A stretch of 64,000 nucleotides of DNA from Mauremys mutica (taxonomy: Eukaryota > Chordata > Testudines > Geoemydidae), in contig NC_059087.1 in NCBI RefSeq assembly GCF_020497125.1, forward strand, positions 13,301,925-13,365,924. Direction: 5' to 3'. The position numbers were made by a program, and so were the translations under genes. A model generated the notes under the pieces. That model was not told the origin of the DNA and made no database searches. It worked only from the letters and a program-made list of their open reading frames with translations. Shown in pieces: positions 56,901 to 61,839 of this stretch (positions within the stretch are counted from its first letter, which is position 1; each line of letters begins with the position of its first letter).

Positions 56901-58244
56901 CTGAGGCAAAAAATAATAAATTGAAATTATCTTGGGGTGTGCAGTGTTTAATTGACTGCAGTCTAAATTATTCATTTAGCATGAATTTAGCAATGACCCT
57001 TTTGAACTATAGGGTAAAGGTAGTTTTATGGGCTCACGACCCTTTTTATACAAAATGTTTACTTTACAACTAGAGAAGTGATTTGTAACGGTACTTTTTC
57101 TTCATTTTACAACTTTTCTGAACATTGCAGTCAAACTAGCCGTGTTGGGTGAAAGGTTGCCTTGTTAGATTAAAACTGAATATTGAATGTATACAGATAT
57201 TACTTTTTTGGAGTAAATGTGTCCAGTTTATCCTTTCAAATTGAGGGCATAAACTGAGGAAACCCTGTCTATCTGATACTACTAGATTCTTCAGAACCAT
57301 CATTAATCTTTTAAAACCAAGGCTGTAATCTCAAAATTGTGCGCAGATTAGGCACGCACAAACCTGTTTGCGTGAGAGTATTGGGGGCAATGTCGACCTA
57401 TGTTAAAATGTATGCATGCTTCTGGCAGAAGCATGCATACATTTTAAAAGATTTCAGCCTTACCTCTCCAGACTCTGTTTTATATAATGTTTCTGCAGCA
57501 TTTGAAAATGTAAAGTGTTGACAGGGGGTTATGTTTTGGTAGCTCTTGTGGAGTTAGCAGCTAATTATTTTGTTCTAATTTGTGTTGGGGTACCTAGGGC
57601 TTTTGATAGATGCCTCAGTTTATATTTTCATAACTCAAAAGAAATACTTAGTAAAATAAATGAGTGCTAATTTTTAATATGACTGCTGATAGACTCCTCC
57701 AGTATTCCTTCCCTCAAAGGTCAGTTAAGTACATATAGCAAAACCATTACACAGAGATGCTAAGTGACTTTATCAAGGCTACACTGCAAGTAAGTGGCAG
57801 TCCCAGAATTAGACCTGAATATCTGGCTCCTAGCTCATTGCTCAGTGTACTAGGCCAGTCTGTTTCTAACATGCATATGTGTGAGATCTGATAGATTTCC
57901 TCACATTGAAAATCTGCATAATCTTTGCTGAAAACTGAAAGCCATGTTAATAGTTGATTTTTTTTCTTATTTCAGGCTGTCAGTAACATGCCATATCCTT
58001 TGTTGACTGGAGTCAGAACTTTGCCCACCGTGGAAGTTAAATCATCAGAAAGGCCTTCAAGCCAAAGCAAAGATCCTCCCAGAGATGAAGAAAAGGAAAA
58101 GAAAAAAAAGAAACACAAGAAAAGATCTCGGACAAGATCTCGGTCTCCTTCCAAATATCATTCATCATCTAAGTCCAGGTCTAGATCACATTCAAAAGCA
58201 AAGCATTCACTTCCCACTGCCTATAGAACTGTCAGGCACTCAAG
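2711..58244 (+). CDS. SFSWAP: SFSWAP, ten internal coding exons (gene partial at both ends)
   Basis: Nuclear alternative-splicing regulator of the SWAP family. Known of the family: Drosophila su(wa) controls splicing of its own introns, and the vertebrate protein affects CD45, fibronectin and tau exon choice. Ten exons join in one frame: 2711-2936, 4758-4870, 6941-7076, 14238-14475, 15197-15328, 15686-15779, 27633-27801, 36686-36919, 44815-45005, 57976-58244. The concatenated protein carries SURP1 ([13 protein letters not shown]...), an acidic run, [19 protein letters not shown], a Pro-rich linker, SURP2 ([14 protein letters not shown]...), the conserved [18 protein letters not shown] block, the [16 protein letters not shown] helix and an RS-type segment ([20 protein letters not shown]). 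Order, spacing and exon phases match human SFSWAP as I know it. No stop or frameshift is seen in any exon, so the gene looks functional. About 200 N-terminal residues and the last RS part are outside the window. Confidence 0.97.
2937..4757. other. Intron A-B
   Basis: GT-AG intron of 1.8 kb with donor GTAAGT and acceptor tttatgtag. It holds a mariner-like MITE fragment at 3150-3301. The rest is AT-rich and nothing else was recognised. Confidence 0.8.
3150..3301. mobile_element. Tc1/mariner-like MITE, truncated
   Basis: It begins after a TA dinucleotide with the terminal motif cacctctaccccgatataac, followed by repeated gatataac/ataacg words that can fold on themselves (gatataacgcggtaaagc against ttcacctataacgcagtaag). 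The distal inverted terminus is missing after about 3301. The same terminal motif frames the complete element at 42397-42741. No coding capacity. Confidence 0.7.
4758..4870 (+). CDS. SFSWAP: SFSWAP exon B: acidic linker
   Basis: The acceptor is tttatgtag|attcaa and the donor atgaag|gtaagc. It completes a split Asn codon (a + at) from exon A and ends in phase 0. It encodes [16 protein letters not shown], then the strongly conserved [13 protein letters not shown] and RLEELMK. The nine-residue Asp/Glu run is typical of the vertebrate protein between SURP1 and the next linker. An in-frame ATG upstream in the intron (4685) is not part of the exon. Confidence 0.95.
5960..6080 (+). mobile_element. 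CR1 LINE 3' tail
   Basis: The words tggaatgatttagttggtg, tcctgctttgagcagggg, ttggactagatgacctcctg and aggtctcttccaaccctaat ending in attctata are the characteristic sauropsid CR1 3' terminus. Only the extreme 3' part is present, as expected of a 5'-truncated copy. Confidence 0.85.
6200..6633. mobile_element. Tigger-like (Tc1/mariner) MITE with TA target duplication
   Basis: Terminal inverted repeats cagtaactcctcacttaa and (reverse) cagtaactccttgcttaa, flanked on both sides by TA (6198-6199 and 6634-6635). The subterminal words gttgtttcgttgttacgttg and cttgacattgtttcgcttag are also partly inverted. 434 bp with no ORF: an internally deleted non-autonomous copy. Confidence 0.85.
6941..7076 (+). 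CDS. SFSWAP: SFSWAP exon [20 protein letters not shown] linker
   Basis: The acceptor is atttctgcag|ccttta and the donor gcagatt|gtaagt. It starts in phase 0 and ends one base into a codon. The first 19 residues form one of the best conserved blocks of the protein. They are followed by a Ser/Thr-rich variable stretch ([20 protein letters not shown]) and VDYPAD. No catalytic motif is known here; it links SURP1 to the Pro-rich region. A perfect hairpin lies 85 nt downstream of the donor. Confidence 0.95.
7161..7201. repeat. Perfect 18-bp hairpin
   Basis: Arms 7161-7178 (atctatctttccagttac) and 7184-7201 (its exact reverse complement) around the loop ttggt. It sits 85 nt after the exon C donor. 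Confidence 0.9.
11011..11288. mobile_element. CpG-rich Harbinger-like MITE
   Basis: It begins taaggactagtctacactta and ends ttagtgtcctta, so the outer 7 bp (taaggac/gtcctta) are inverted. The interior is a set of nested inverted words (ggagttcgaactatcgcg against cgatagttcgaactcc; ttcagctacg/cgtagctgaa). Many CpG and ttcgaa motifs contrast sharply with the AT-rich flanks. The 'agtctacact' subterminal word resembles the TIR of the Harbinger element at 28256. The distal TIR appears partly deleted, and a clean TSD is not evident. Confidence 0.7.
13115..13197. repeat. Palindrome plus 27-bp direct duplication
   Basis: The inverted arms ataactaaacaccag (13115-13129) and ctggtgtttagttat (13142-13156) flank a 12-nt loop. 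The 27-bp word from caccagtggcacattcag onward occurs at 13124-13150 and again at 13171-13197, so half of the palindrome has been copied in tandem. Confidence 0.85.
14238..14475 (+). CDS. SFSWAP: SFSWAP exon [13 protein letters not shown] and Pro-rich linker
   Basis: The acceptor ttctttatag|caacag follows a near-continuous T tract; the donor is ccaag|gtacca. It completes a Ser codon (t + ca), then reads [38 protein letters not shown], a Ser/Thr spacer and the Pro runs [18 protein letters not shown], ending in TSTTPAP. The Pro-rich tracts precede SURP2 as in the human protein. The donor (GTACCA) departs from consensus. A second AG six bases inside the exon (14243) gives a possible in-frame tandem acceptor. 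Confidence 0.95.
14476..15196. other. Intron D-E
   Basis: A 0.72-kb GT-AG intron with acceptor tgtttgcag. The only structure seen is a short tandem duplication (tggtttatcataat twice near 15011-15042). No gene. Confidence 0.8.
15197..15328 (+). CDS. SFSWAP: SFSWAP exon E: first half of SURP2
   Basis: The acceptor is tttgcag|cacaat and the donor ctgag|gtgaga; the exon enters and leaves in phase 2. It encodes [34 protein letters not shown] and TSVRAKND. The helix [13 protein letters not shown] is the SURP2 N-terminal helix; the domain is completed by exon F across a 357-nt intron. Confidence 0.96.
15329..15685. other. Intron E-F
   Basis: A 357-nt GT-AG intron that splits SURP2. It has a pyrimidine-rich acceptor (tccttctctcttaatag). 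Nothing else is seen. Confidence 0.85.
15686..15779 (+). CDS. SFSWAP: SFSWAP exon F: second half of SURP2
   Basis: The acceptor is cttaatag|gtttga and the donor tctcag|gtatgt. It completes an Arg codon and reads [31 protein letters not shown], ending in phase 0. [12 protein letters not shown] is the SURP signature. At 94 nt it is the shortest exon in the window, and it is followed by an intron of nearly 12 kb. Confidence 0.96.
19189..20190 (-). mobile_element. CR1 LINE, 5'-truncated, RT C-terminal part
   Basis: Read on the minus strand, this is the end of a CR1 ORF2: [29 protein letters not shown], the reverse-transcriptase catalytic motif [26 protein letters not shown], then (after a frameshift) [28 protein letters not shown] and [13 protein letters not shown]. 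It ends in the CR1 3' tail (tggactagatgacctcctga, ttccaaccctgatattctat on the minus strand). The frame is broken near 19.9 kb, so the copy is dead. The 5' end is truncated inside the RT domain, as usual for CR1. Confidence 0.95.
21900..22165. mobile_element. hAT-type MITE, right half
   Basis: The right terminus (attacaacactgaaatttca ... ccctgaatttggtaggg ending ccta at 22165) matches the right terminus of the complete MITE at 62984-63448 in the same orientation. The interior gcagctgctgccttcagag and gctctaaaggcagcgcag is also shared. The left end is not recognisable. It abuts the DIRS gag remnant. Confidence 0.6.
22422..22930 (+). pseudogene. DIRS Gag remnant
   Basis: Two overlapping frames carry the Gag signature: [20 protein letters not shown] then [19 protein letters not shown] (frame starting 22490), and after a frameshift [45 protein letters not shown] (frame starting 22717). 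The family assignment comes from recognition of the DIRS Gag pattern common in turtle genomes and was not searched. Confidence 0.7.
23598..23871 (+). pseudogene. DIRS RNase H / linker remnant
   Basis: The frame from 23605 gives [40 protein letters not shown] and [37 protein letters not shown]. This corresponds to the segment W..P..DLFAT...C, LYAFPP and VILIAP that follows RNase H in DIRS elements. The preceding DDLSRCFS (about 23565) matches the ..LADxLSR motif of RNase H. The RT core between Gag and this part is missing. Confidence 0.7.
25235..25481. mobile_element. MITE (Harbinger-like TIR) nested in the PLE
   Basis: It starts ggcctgttctacact and ends atgtgtggacataccc; the ends are imperfect inverted repeats. 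The interior (aacttaacccctggtga, agctaccacctcctgagga, tgatgggagaatccctcccat) is shared with the MITE at 45890-46335. No coding sequence; the TSD is not clear. Confidence 0.75.
25500..25535 (+). other. Degenerate hammerhead-like motif in PLE tail
   Basis: ctgaaga (25500-25506) fits the CUGANGA core. It is followed by a decayed stem (agaattc..agctc), then aaaa in place of GAAA, then gcttgtc. The layout is the same as in the 38.8-kb copy, but G12 is lost, so this copy should be inactive. Confidence 0.4.
26743..26960. mobile_element. PLE fold-back copy 1 with 15-bp target duplication
   Basis: A 36-bp leader (tatcagaggggtagccgtgt...) is followed by two inverted arms of about 89 nt (26780-26868 and 26872-26961) with only a 3-nt spacer. 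Each arm runs from gcagcaaagaatcctgtggc through taacaacgttttgcagcatg and agctttcgtgggtgaatacc to gatgcaag. The flanking direct repeat ctgtgacattgcagt occurs at 26728-26742 and 26961-26975. The structure is a 5'-inverted retroposon of the family at 38562 and 44531. Confidence 0.9.
27633..27801 (+). CDS. SFSWAP: SFSWAP exon G: variable acidic linker
   Basis: The donor is gtgaaag|gtatgt. The acceptor is the weak ttgaaaag|ggtgta; phase 0 from exon F requires it. It encodes [56 protein letters not shown] and ends one base into a codon. Only the ends (A/GVS.., DGKLVK) resemble the human linker; the middle is acidic, Ser/Thr-rich and divergent, which is usual for this segment. A branch-point-like cattaac at about 27603-27609 lies 23 nt before the AG with no AG between. 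See findings for the competing upstream acceptor. Confidence 0.9.
28494..29510 (+). pseudogene. Harbinger (HARBI1-like) transposase pseudogene
   Basis: The DDE transposase is recognisable in order: [20 protein letters not shown], an in-frame stop in [12 protein letters not shown] (28632), [36 protein letters not shown] (the first catalytic Asp is codon 28854-28856; usual motif DGTHI), EYINRKGYS. After a 1-base insertion near 28963 it continues [11 protein letters not shown]-type sequence, LRDPTY (second Asp), and after another frameshift [13 protein letters not shown] (the catalytic Glu, usually VECAFG), [13 protein letters not shown] and [12 protein letters not shown]. At least one stop and two frameshifts: not functional. 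It is homologous to the domesticated vertebrate gene HARBI1 but is a transposon copy. Confidence 0.9.
30980..31557 (-). pseudogene. Harbinger Myb/SANT-like DNA-binding protein pseudogene
   Basis: The minus-strand frame from 31406 reads [38 protein letters not shown], the trihelix Myb/SANT-like domain of the second Harbinger protein (usual form [22 protein letters not shown]). The N-terminal part is in another frame (31557 downward). In the superfamily this protein helps import the transposase and bind the TIR; NAIF1 is the domesticated relative. Frame breaks make it a pseudogene. Confidence 0.75.
31851..31862. repeat. Poly-C run
   Basis: Twelve consecutive C residues shortly after the Harbinger element. 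A second C run lies at about 44282-44294. Confidence 0.95.
33895..33945. repeat. CA and GATA microsatellite
   Basis: tatacacacacag, then tagatagatagata, then tacacacacaaa: short CA tracts around a GATA tract. Confidence 0.9.
34751..34983. mobile_element. MITE with 17-bp TIR and TGA target duplication
   Basis: Left end gggcttgtctacactg; right end cagtgtagactagccc; flanked by tga on both sides (34748-34750 and 34984-34986). The interior has inverted words (gttgcagcgctg / cagtgctgcaact). The TIR (CTWGTCTACACT) places it with Harbinger-like MITEs of the window, although TGA is not the usual TWA target. Confidence 0.8.
35090..35610 (-). mobile_element. CR1/L3-type LINE 3' region
   Basis: On the minus strand it reads from LRTDLKRQ-like coding remnants through ttggagaataggtccatcaa, gaagctgggagttgacaaca and ccctctgaagcacctggca to the terminal gaagacaagatactggacta. 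The same tail, in + orientation, lies at 47420-47657. It carries only the end of ORF2 and the 3' UTR, and is decayed. Confidence 0.75.
35793..36098. mobile_element. hAT MITE with 8-bp target duplication
   Basis: Ends caggggttggcaaccttt and (reversed) caggagtaggcaaccta. Eight-base flanks gcctaata (35785-35792) and gcccaata (36099-36106) differ at one base, the expected hAT duplication size. No ORF: non-autonomous. Confidence 0.92.
36686..36919 (+). CDS. SFSWAP: SFSWAP exon H: conserved [15 protein letters not shown] block
   Basis: The acceptor is tccaacag|catcat and the donor aacaag|gtatgc; the exon enters and leaves in phase 1. It encodes [40 protein letters not shown], a Ser/Asn spacer and [16 protein letters not shown]. 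The first 27 residues are nearly invariant in vertebrate SFSWAP. The acidic run is followed by a Gln/Glu helix that continues into exon I. Confidence 0.96.
37020..37093 (+). pseudogene. U4 snRNA-derived fragment (3'-truncated)
   Basis: From cagtggcagtatcgtagcca through atgaggttaatccgaggcgc and gattattgctagttgaaaac to ttttc, the sequence follows vertebrate U4 snRNA from about nucleotide 1 to 74, with few changes after the first ten bases (gtttatcc to gttaatcc; gctaattg to gctagttg). It therefore spans the U6-pairing stem regions and the 5' stem-loop that binds the 15.5K/SNU13 protein. The 3' stem-loop and Sm site are missing. No snRNA promoter (PSE) or 3' box was recognised. Most likely a truncated retropseudogene. 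Confidence 0.88.
38090..38108. repeat. Poly-A run
   Basis: Nineteen consecutive A residues followed by gggagggtgggg. No attached retroposon body was recognised upstream. Confidence 0.9.
38562..38953. mobile_element. PLE fold-back copy 2 with 9-bp target duplication
   Basis: Two long inverted arms (about 38568-38735 and 38752-38912) face each other across a spacer of about 16 nt. Each arm contains tactcct/aggagta, taacaaatttatttgagc, gtgggctatagcccac, aagaagtgggcta and a CA/TG microsatellite of different length in the two arms. A unique tail (gatacagactaacacggctg) ends the element. gtagttaaa flanks it at 38553-38561 and 38954-38962. A nearly perfect hairpin of about 160 bp in any intronic transcript. 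Confidence 0.9.
38832..38869 (+). other. Hammerhead-ribozyme-like core in PLE fold-back
   Basis: The order of elements fits a hammerhead: ccgaaga (38832-38838; consensus CUGANGA with U4 to C), one extra A, stem II gtggg/cccac (38840-38844, 38851-38855), gaaa (38856-38859), short stem III agc/gct with loop ttat (38859-38868), and C at the cleavage position (38869). PLEs are known to carry hammerhead motifs in their terminal repeats. The U4 change, the extra A and the weak stem I argue that this copy is inactive. Confidence 0.45.
39220..39480. mobile_element. hAT MITE with perfect 8-bp target duplication
   Basis: Starts caggggtgaccaaattta and ends cagtttgaccatgccga; the subterminal agagccaca/tgtggctc words are inverted. 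The duplication gtatataa is exact at 39212-39219 and 39481-39488. The interior is GC-rich (gcggccccgccc). An apparent ORF over it is accidental. Confidence 0.92.
40320..40342. repeat. TA-rich simple sequence
   Basis: A run of tatatata with a single gat interruption, followed by tgtaccatgcatataaatac. Simple repeat only. Confidence 0.8.
42397..42741. mobile_element. Tc1/mariner-like MITE with two internal GC-rich units
   Basis: TIRs cactactacctcaatataac and (reversed) cacctctacctcgctataat with TA on both sides (42395-42396 and 42742-42743). Between them lie two diverged direct units of about 100 bp beginning gtggcagggctgcagcagtg and ggcggcagggctccagcggt, each ending in a ccttaaatcg / cctttaaatcg segment. 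No coding capacity. Confidence 0.88.
44531..44624. mobile_element. PLE fold-back copy 3 with target duplication
   Basis: 20-nt arms aaaaacaacaaggagtccgg (44530-44549) and its exact reverse complement (44572-44591) flank a 22-nt loop, followed by the family tail gatacagactaacacccctc. The flanks taccttttttgta (44518-44530) and tacctttttgta (44625-44636) differ by one T. Same 5'-inverted architecture as copies 1 and 2, but much shorter. Confidence 0.85.
44815..45005 (+). CDS. SFSWAP: SFSWAP exon I: charged helix
   Basis: The acceptor is cccccatcag|caaagc and the donor atggag|gtaaat. It completes an Ala codon and encodes [60 protein letters not shown] and NME, ending in phase 0. The alternating Lys/Arg/Glu/Leu pattern predicts a long helix, possibly a coiled coil. 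[22 protein letters not shown] is one of the most conserved parts of the family. Confidence 0.96.
45890..46335. mobile_element. MITE interrupted by a SINE
   Basis: The outer parts (45890-46083 and about 46267-46335) belong to the family at 25235: ttggtttacactgaaaagtt, ccaatctaacccctggagta, ctactgcctcttagggaggt, then after the SINE ttgaagtgctacaacagggt and ttgagtgtagacatagcc. The ends are imperfectly inverted. The intact copy at 25235 shows what the uninterrupted element looks like. Confidence 0.8.
46084..46266 (+). mobile_element. tRNA-derived SINE with CR1-type tail (turtle type)
   Basis: The head contains RNA polymerase III promoter boxes: A box tagctcagtgg (46093-46103) and B box gagttcagtcc (46136-46146). 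The body has ggggccatttagggattt and the tail tcctgctttgagcagggagt, tggactagatgacctcctga, ending cgatgattc, which matches the CR1 3' end and implies mobilisation by CR1 machinery. This combination is typical of cryptodire turtle SINEs and is the best clue to the organism. Confidence 0.92.
47420..47657 (+). mobile_element. CR1/L3-type LINE 3' tail
   Basis: Matches, in opposite orientation, the tail of the element at 35090-35610: gataggtccaccaatg, gagctgggagtggacaacag, gttccctctgaagcatctgc, aacaggatactgggctaaat and the terminal gacccagtatggttattctt. Only the 3' UTR part is present. Confidence 0.8.
48128..48230 (-). mobile_element. PLE tail, minus orientation
   Basis: gtcggtcccaggatattaga, acaagccgggtgaggtaata, tggaccaacgtctgttggtg and agagagacaagct are the reverse complement of the PLE tail at 25515-25598, extended to its terminus. 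The copy is cut off just at the hammerhead-like segment. Confidence 0.85.
52505..52606 (-). mobile_element. CR1 LINE 3' tail
   Basis: atagaatatcagggttggaa, gggacctcagaaggtcatct and ggtccaaccccctgctcaaa: the CR1 3' end in antisense, like 19189 onward but only about 100 bp long. Confidence 0.88.
55029..55051. repeat. Poly-T run
   Basis: Twenty-three T residues. It could be the poly-A tail of a decayed antisense insertion, but no body was recognised. Confidence 0.9.
57403..57447. repeat. Perfect 21-bp hairpin
   Basis: Arm 57403-57423 (ttaaaatgtatgcatgcttc then t), 3-nt loop ggc, and arm 57427-57447, an exact reverse complement. It lies about 530 nt before exon J. Confidence 0.92.
57735..57870. 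mobile_element. MIR-like ancient SINE
   Basis: gctaagtgactttatcaagg, ctacactgcaagtaagtggc, agtcccagaattagacctga and ctaggccagtctgttt follow the MIR core and tail pattern (gacttgcccaaggtcacaca...aagt.agtggcagagcc). Old and diverged. Confidence 0.65.
57976..58244 (+). CDS. SFSWAP: SFSWAP exon J: start of RS domain
   Basis: The acceptor is cttatttcag|gctgtc and the donor cactcaag|gtgggt; the exon starts in phase 0 and ends two bases into a codon. It encodes [40 protein letters not shown], the run [40 protein letters not shown] and [11 protein letters not shown]. The Lys stretch followed by Arg-Ser/Ser-Arg dipeptides begins the RS region that directs SR-type proteins to nuclear speckles and partner SR proteins. 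One Ser is extra compared with the human SPKYHSS. The RS domain continues in exons beyond the window. Confidence 0.96.
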
Positions 58245-60467
58245 GTGGGTTTGGAAGTGGAAAGTATGCTTTACTATTCTATTTGGGCTAGTATTTAATT
58301 TGCCTCTGCACCTTTTTCTATACACGTCAGAAAGAAAATCAACGTGTATAATATAGATAAGAGAACTGGAAAACTTTCAGTAAATACATAATCTTTACAT
58401 TTGATAATGTTCTGAAAGATTTCATTTAAGTATTTGCAAGATAGTTTCTAATCACAATTTTAGAGTGAATCTACTAAATGAGTCTCTAACTGGTCCACAA
58501 AACGCTTGTTGATGGTCTGTGGTTGTGTTAAGTCATAGGGCACCAACTCCCTCTGTTTCCAGCTACTTCTACAGGTGGTTTTAGTCTTCATTTCAAAGAG
58601 GAGCCTGGATGCTTGTAAAATAGCTGGGAACAAAGGTGAGGAGCCAATTGGGAGGAGGGTCTGCAGCTACCTCAGCAGAAGAAGACGTATGAGCTGTCCT
58701 CTGACTAGGGCCACCAGCAGGACAAACTGCAAGTAAGAGTATCAGGAGCTGGTACTGGGATAGAGAAGTAGAGCAGAAGGGAATAAGAAAACAAGGTGTC
58801 ATGTCTAGGTAAGCAATGGAAAATAGAGGAGCAGGTGGTAGAGCAGCACACTCGAGAGAGAGAATGAAACTAAGCAGTTGGGCAGTGTGTGCCAAGATGA
58901 TATGAAGGGCCAGCAGGGCGTCCAAGAGAGAGAAACAGACTGGAAAGGGAGACAAGAAAACTGCGTAACTAACTTAGTTAAAAAAGCCCATTACAGTCAG
59001 TTAAAAATACAGAACTGCATTCCTGTTATATTACCACATAAGCAAATACTTCAGTCAACACAGGAAAGTTGCGTGATTTCAAATGGGAGAGGCAGTGTCC
59101 ATGAGACACTTGAGATGTGGTCCACACTGTGGAAAAAGTCCCCAAACCCTTTTAGTAACTTAGAGATCTTTGGGTGATTTTCCACGCAGATTCCACTCTT
59201 CGTTGCCTTTCTCAGCACCTGGCAGGAGGCACATGAGTCGTCATGACTTGGCCCCAGGCTCAGTCAGGAGTCATAAGTAAGAGAATACCTTTGCCAATAG
59301 GTCAGTACTGAAATCTGTGGCAGCTCATGTGATACTGTTTAAATCTAAGGACTGCACTGCCTCCAGTACTGGCCCCTCAGCACAGGCTTCAGTACCCAGC
59401 ATGTCCTCGTTGACTACCACATTCTTGATGATGACTGTACCCATTACATCAGTACAGACTATCTCTTTGGGACCTGAGACATTAGTATCAACTTCTTTGG
59501 CACTGAAGCAATATAAGTTGCCAAGTGATGTGTTGGTCAGCTCAGTTCTGGAGTTTCAGAGAGATTTGGGGAGGTTATTATAAACCTGCCTACCGTAGAG
59601 CTTCCACACCTGGCCAGGGAAGTGTTCTGTATTCTAACCCCCTGGTTCATAGGCAGGGCACTCCTGACAGGACTGCCCCTTCCTTAGAGGAGATATGCTC
59701 CTTCTCCCCCTTCCATGAACATAGCAAGGAAGTATCCCTTACCTGTCTTTCATCTCCTCCCAAGTAGCTCAACGGGAATCAGGAAGAGAATCCAGAAAAC
59801 AATCAGTATGGGGAGCTAGGAAGAGCACTCCACCTAGCATCCTCTCACTGTGCCACTATCCCCCTGCTTTCTGGGGCGTTGAACCCTACTGTAGAAAGCT
59901 AGTGTCTTCCACTGTATTTAGAGACAGGTCATTTCACTGAAGAAGCAAATGTAACCTCCATAGGCAACTCCATCCATGGCTGCTGCAGAGTCAGGAGGAG
60001 CGTGGCAAAGAAGAGCAATCTCCTGAGCAGAATCATCAAATTCTGGTTCCAATGTCTTCCTTCGCAGATGAAGCAGGGAACCCATTTTCATTGCTCTTGA
60101 CAAATGAATTCAGAGATATCTAGGACTTCATAAAAAGTACGGCTGACACCTTCGATATCTCTTTGGAGATTATACAAGAGAAGGAGCATAAGTTCTTTGT
60201 TCTCTGATGTGCAACTCCAGAGAGATTGGCCATGCCATTCAATCTGTTGGAACCCACCAAATCAGTTTGGCCCACAGCAGAGATGGAAGCTGCTACCTCC
60301 AAAAAAGCAGAAAGAAGATATTGGATTCCTGCTAAGGGGTTTGAATACTTTTTACCAAATATCCTATATCTGGCTCTCTGGAGGTAGAAGCTTACAGGAG
60401 AGGATAAAAGAACGAGTCTACAGCTCGTGAGGCAGACCCCAAAAAGCTAGGATTTTTTGGTCAAAGG

Positions 60468-60917
60468 GTGTATTTGTCTGTGAACCTACAAAGGAGGGTA
60501 GCAGACTGCCATGTGATACCCTCAAAATATATATTTTTGAATTGGTACAAACTATCCAATGTGGTGCATAAATTACCCAGTGAGCACCAACTGAAATCTG
60601 TTACAACTGAGGGCCACCTAACTGCTAGAACATCTCTGCAGACTGTGCTGGTTGTGTCTGTCACTCATCTGAACAAAAGCCACTGCAGCTGCTGTGAAGA
60701 GATTGTCAGGGCTCAAGTCATCTGGGACCTGCCAGGGGGGTCTAGACAACAGTCAAGGACCTCTTCATTTGAGGGCAACAATCTCTGTAACAGTGGCACT
60801 AATGCGGCACTCCATATTCTGAAAGATTTCAGGGCAGTTTTGTGCTCCTTGGGATTCTGTCTCAGCTCCAAAAAGAAAGCAGCCAAGACAAGCCATACTT
60901 CAGGCATTGTTCTTTGA
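60468..60917 (+). pseudogene. DIRS Gag remnant in element 2
   Basis: An open frame of 149 codons with TEGHLTARTSLQTVL, the counterpart of the Gag ..ARTALQASLDAAD.. segment, and NAALHILKDFRAVLCSLGF, the counterpart of the Gag C-terminal LKDSRATLRSLGM. The similarity is clear only in those segments. Its openness is probably chance within a decayed element. Confidence 0.6.
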
Positions 60918-61839
60918 CACGATTATCACTAGGATCCTCACAGCCTCCAAGGAAGAGGCAGAAATGAAAGTGGAGGCAACCCCCTGCTCGCTCCTCAGCT
61001 GCTCCACAGTCTGGGGCTTCAAATAAGCAGAAGAATCAATGCTATTGTCAGGAGCCTGCTTGGACCACCACGGGATCTGTTTTATTTTTTTAACCCCACT
61101 CTCCCAGCTCTCCTCCCCCTGCCCCCCAATAGCTGCCTATCTTATTTTCAAGAATCTGTGCTGTAATTACCTCAGACTTGGAGGGTCCTTAATATTGTAA
61201 ATAAAGGGCTTCCCATCCAGTTTCAGTCCTTTCCAATACACACACTCCTAGGGACCCTCTCACAAGAAACTCCCCTTACCTTTCCCACCCACCCCCACAA
61301 GAAGCAAGATGTAAACTGCCTCTTACAACTGTGAGCAATGTAGAAGGATGCCCTTGGAGTTCAATGTGTTAGGGTTCAATTTAGATTATTGATGAGATAT
61401 CCGATAATCCAGGCCCAATCAACGTATTAATCAAAGATTATTAGTCAAAGGTTTTAATCAGCATGATAAAGAAAAGCAAATCCATTACTGATCTGGGGAA
61501 GCAGTGCTGCTGCCTGGTCTATTCCAACTACTGTTCAGAAGTTTACCCTTGTATATACCATACATGTCTATGAAAGAGACAGAATTCCATTCTCATGCCC
61601 TATTGAGCCATGGAGTTCCCTTCATGGCCTCTTAATTTACATAATAGATAAGCTAAAGACATTGATCACAGAAGGGATCTGTAACAAGTATTCCCTTTCT
61701 TGATTTTCTGGACATCTGAACACATTTTCTGAGTGTCAGTAGGTAAGAGCAATGAGATGAAACACACTAAGATTTAGATGCAAAGCATTATGGGACTTTG
61801 GTTCATCTATAAAGGCCTCTGGGAGTCTGATTCATCTGC

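Larger units (their letters stand above)
45006..57975. other. Intron I-J (13.0 kb)
   Basis: Holds a MITE split by a SINE (45890-46335), a CR1/L3 tail (47420-47657), a PLE tail (48128-48230), a CR1 tail (52505-52606), a poly-T run (55029-55051), a perfect hairpin (57403-57447) and a MIR-like SINE (57735-57870). The segments 48.5-52.4 kb and 53-57.3 kb show no gene. 51.3-51.9 kb is less AT-rich but not recognised. Confidence 0.75.

Noticed and set aside
57403..57447. A microRNA precursor
   Set aside because: The stem is only 21 bp with a 3-nt loop and no extended lower stem for Drosha/DGCR8.
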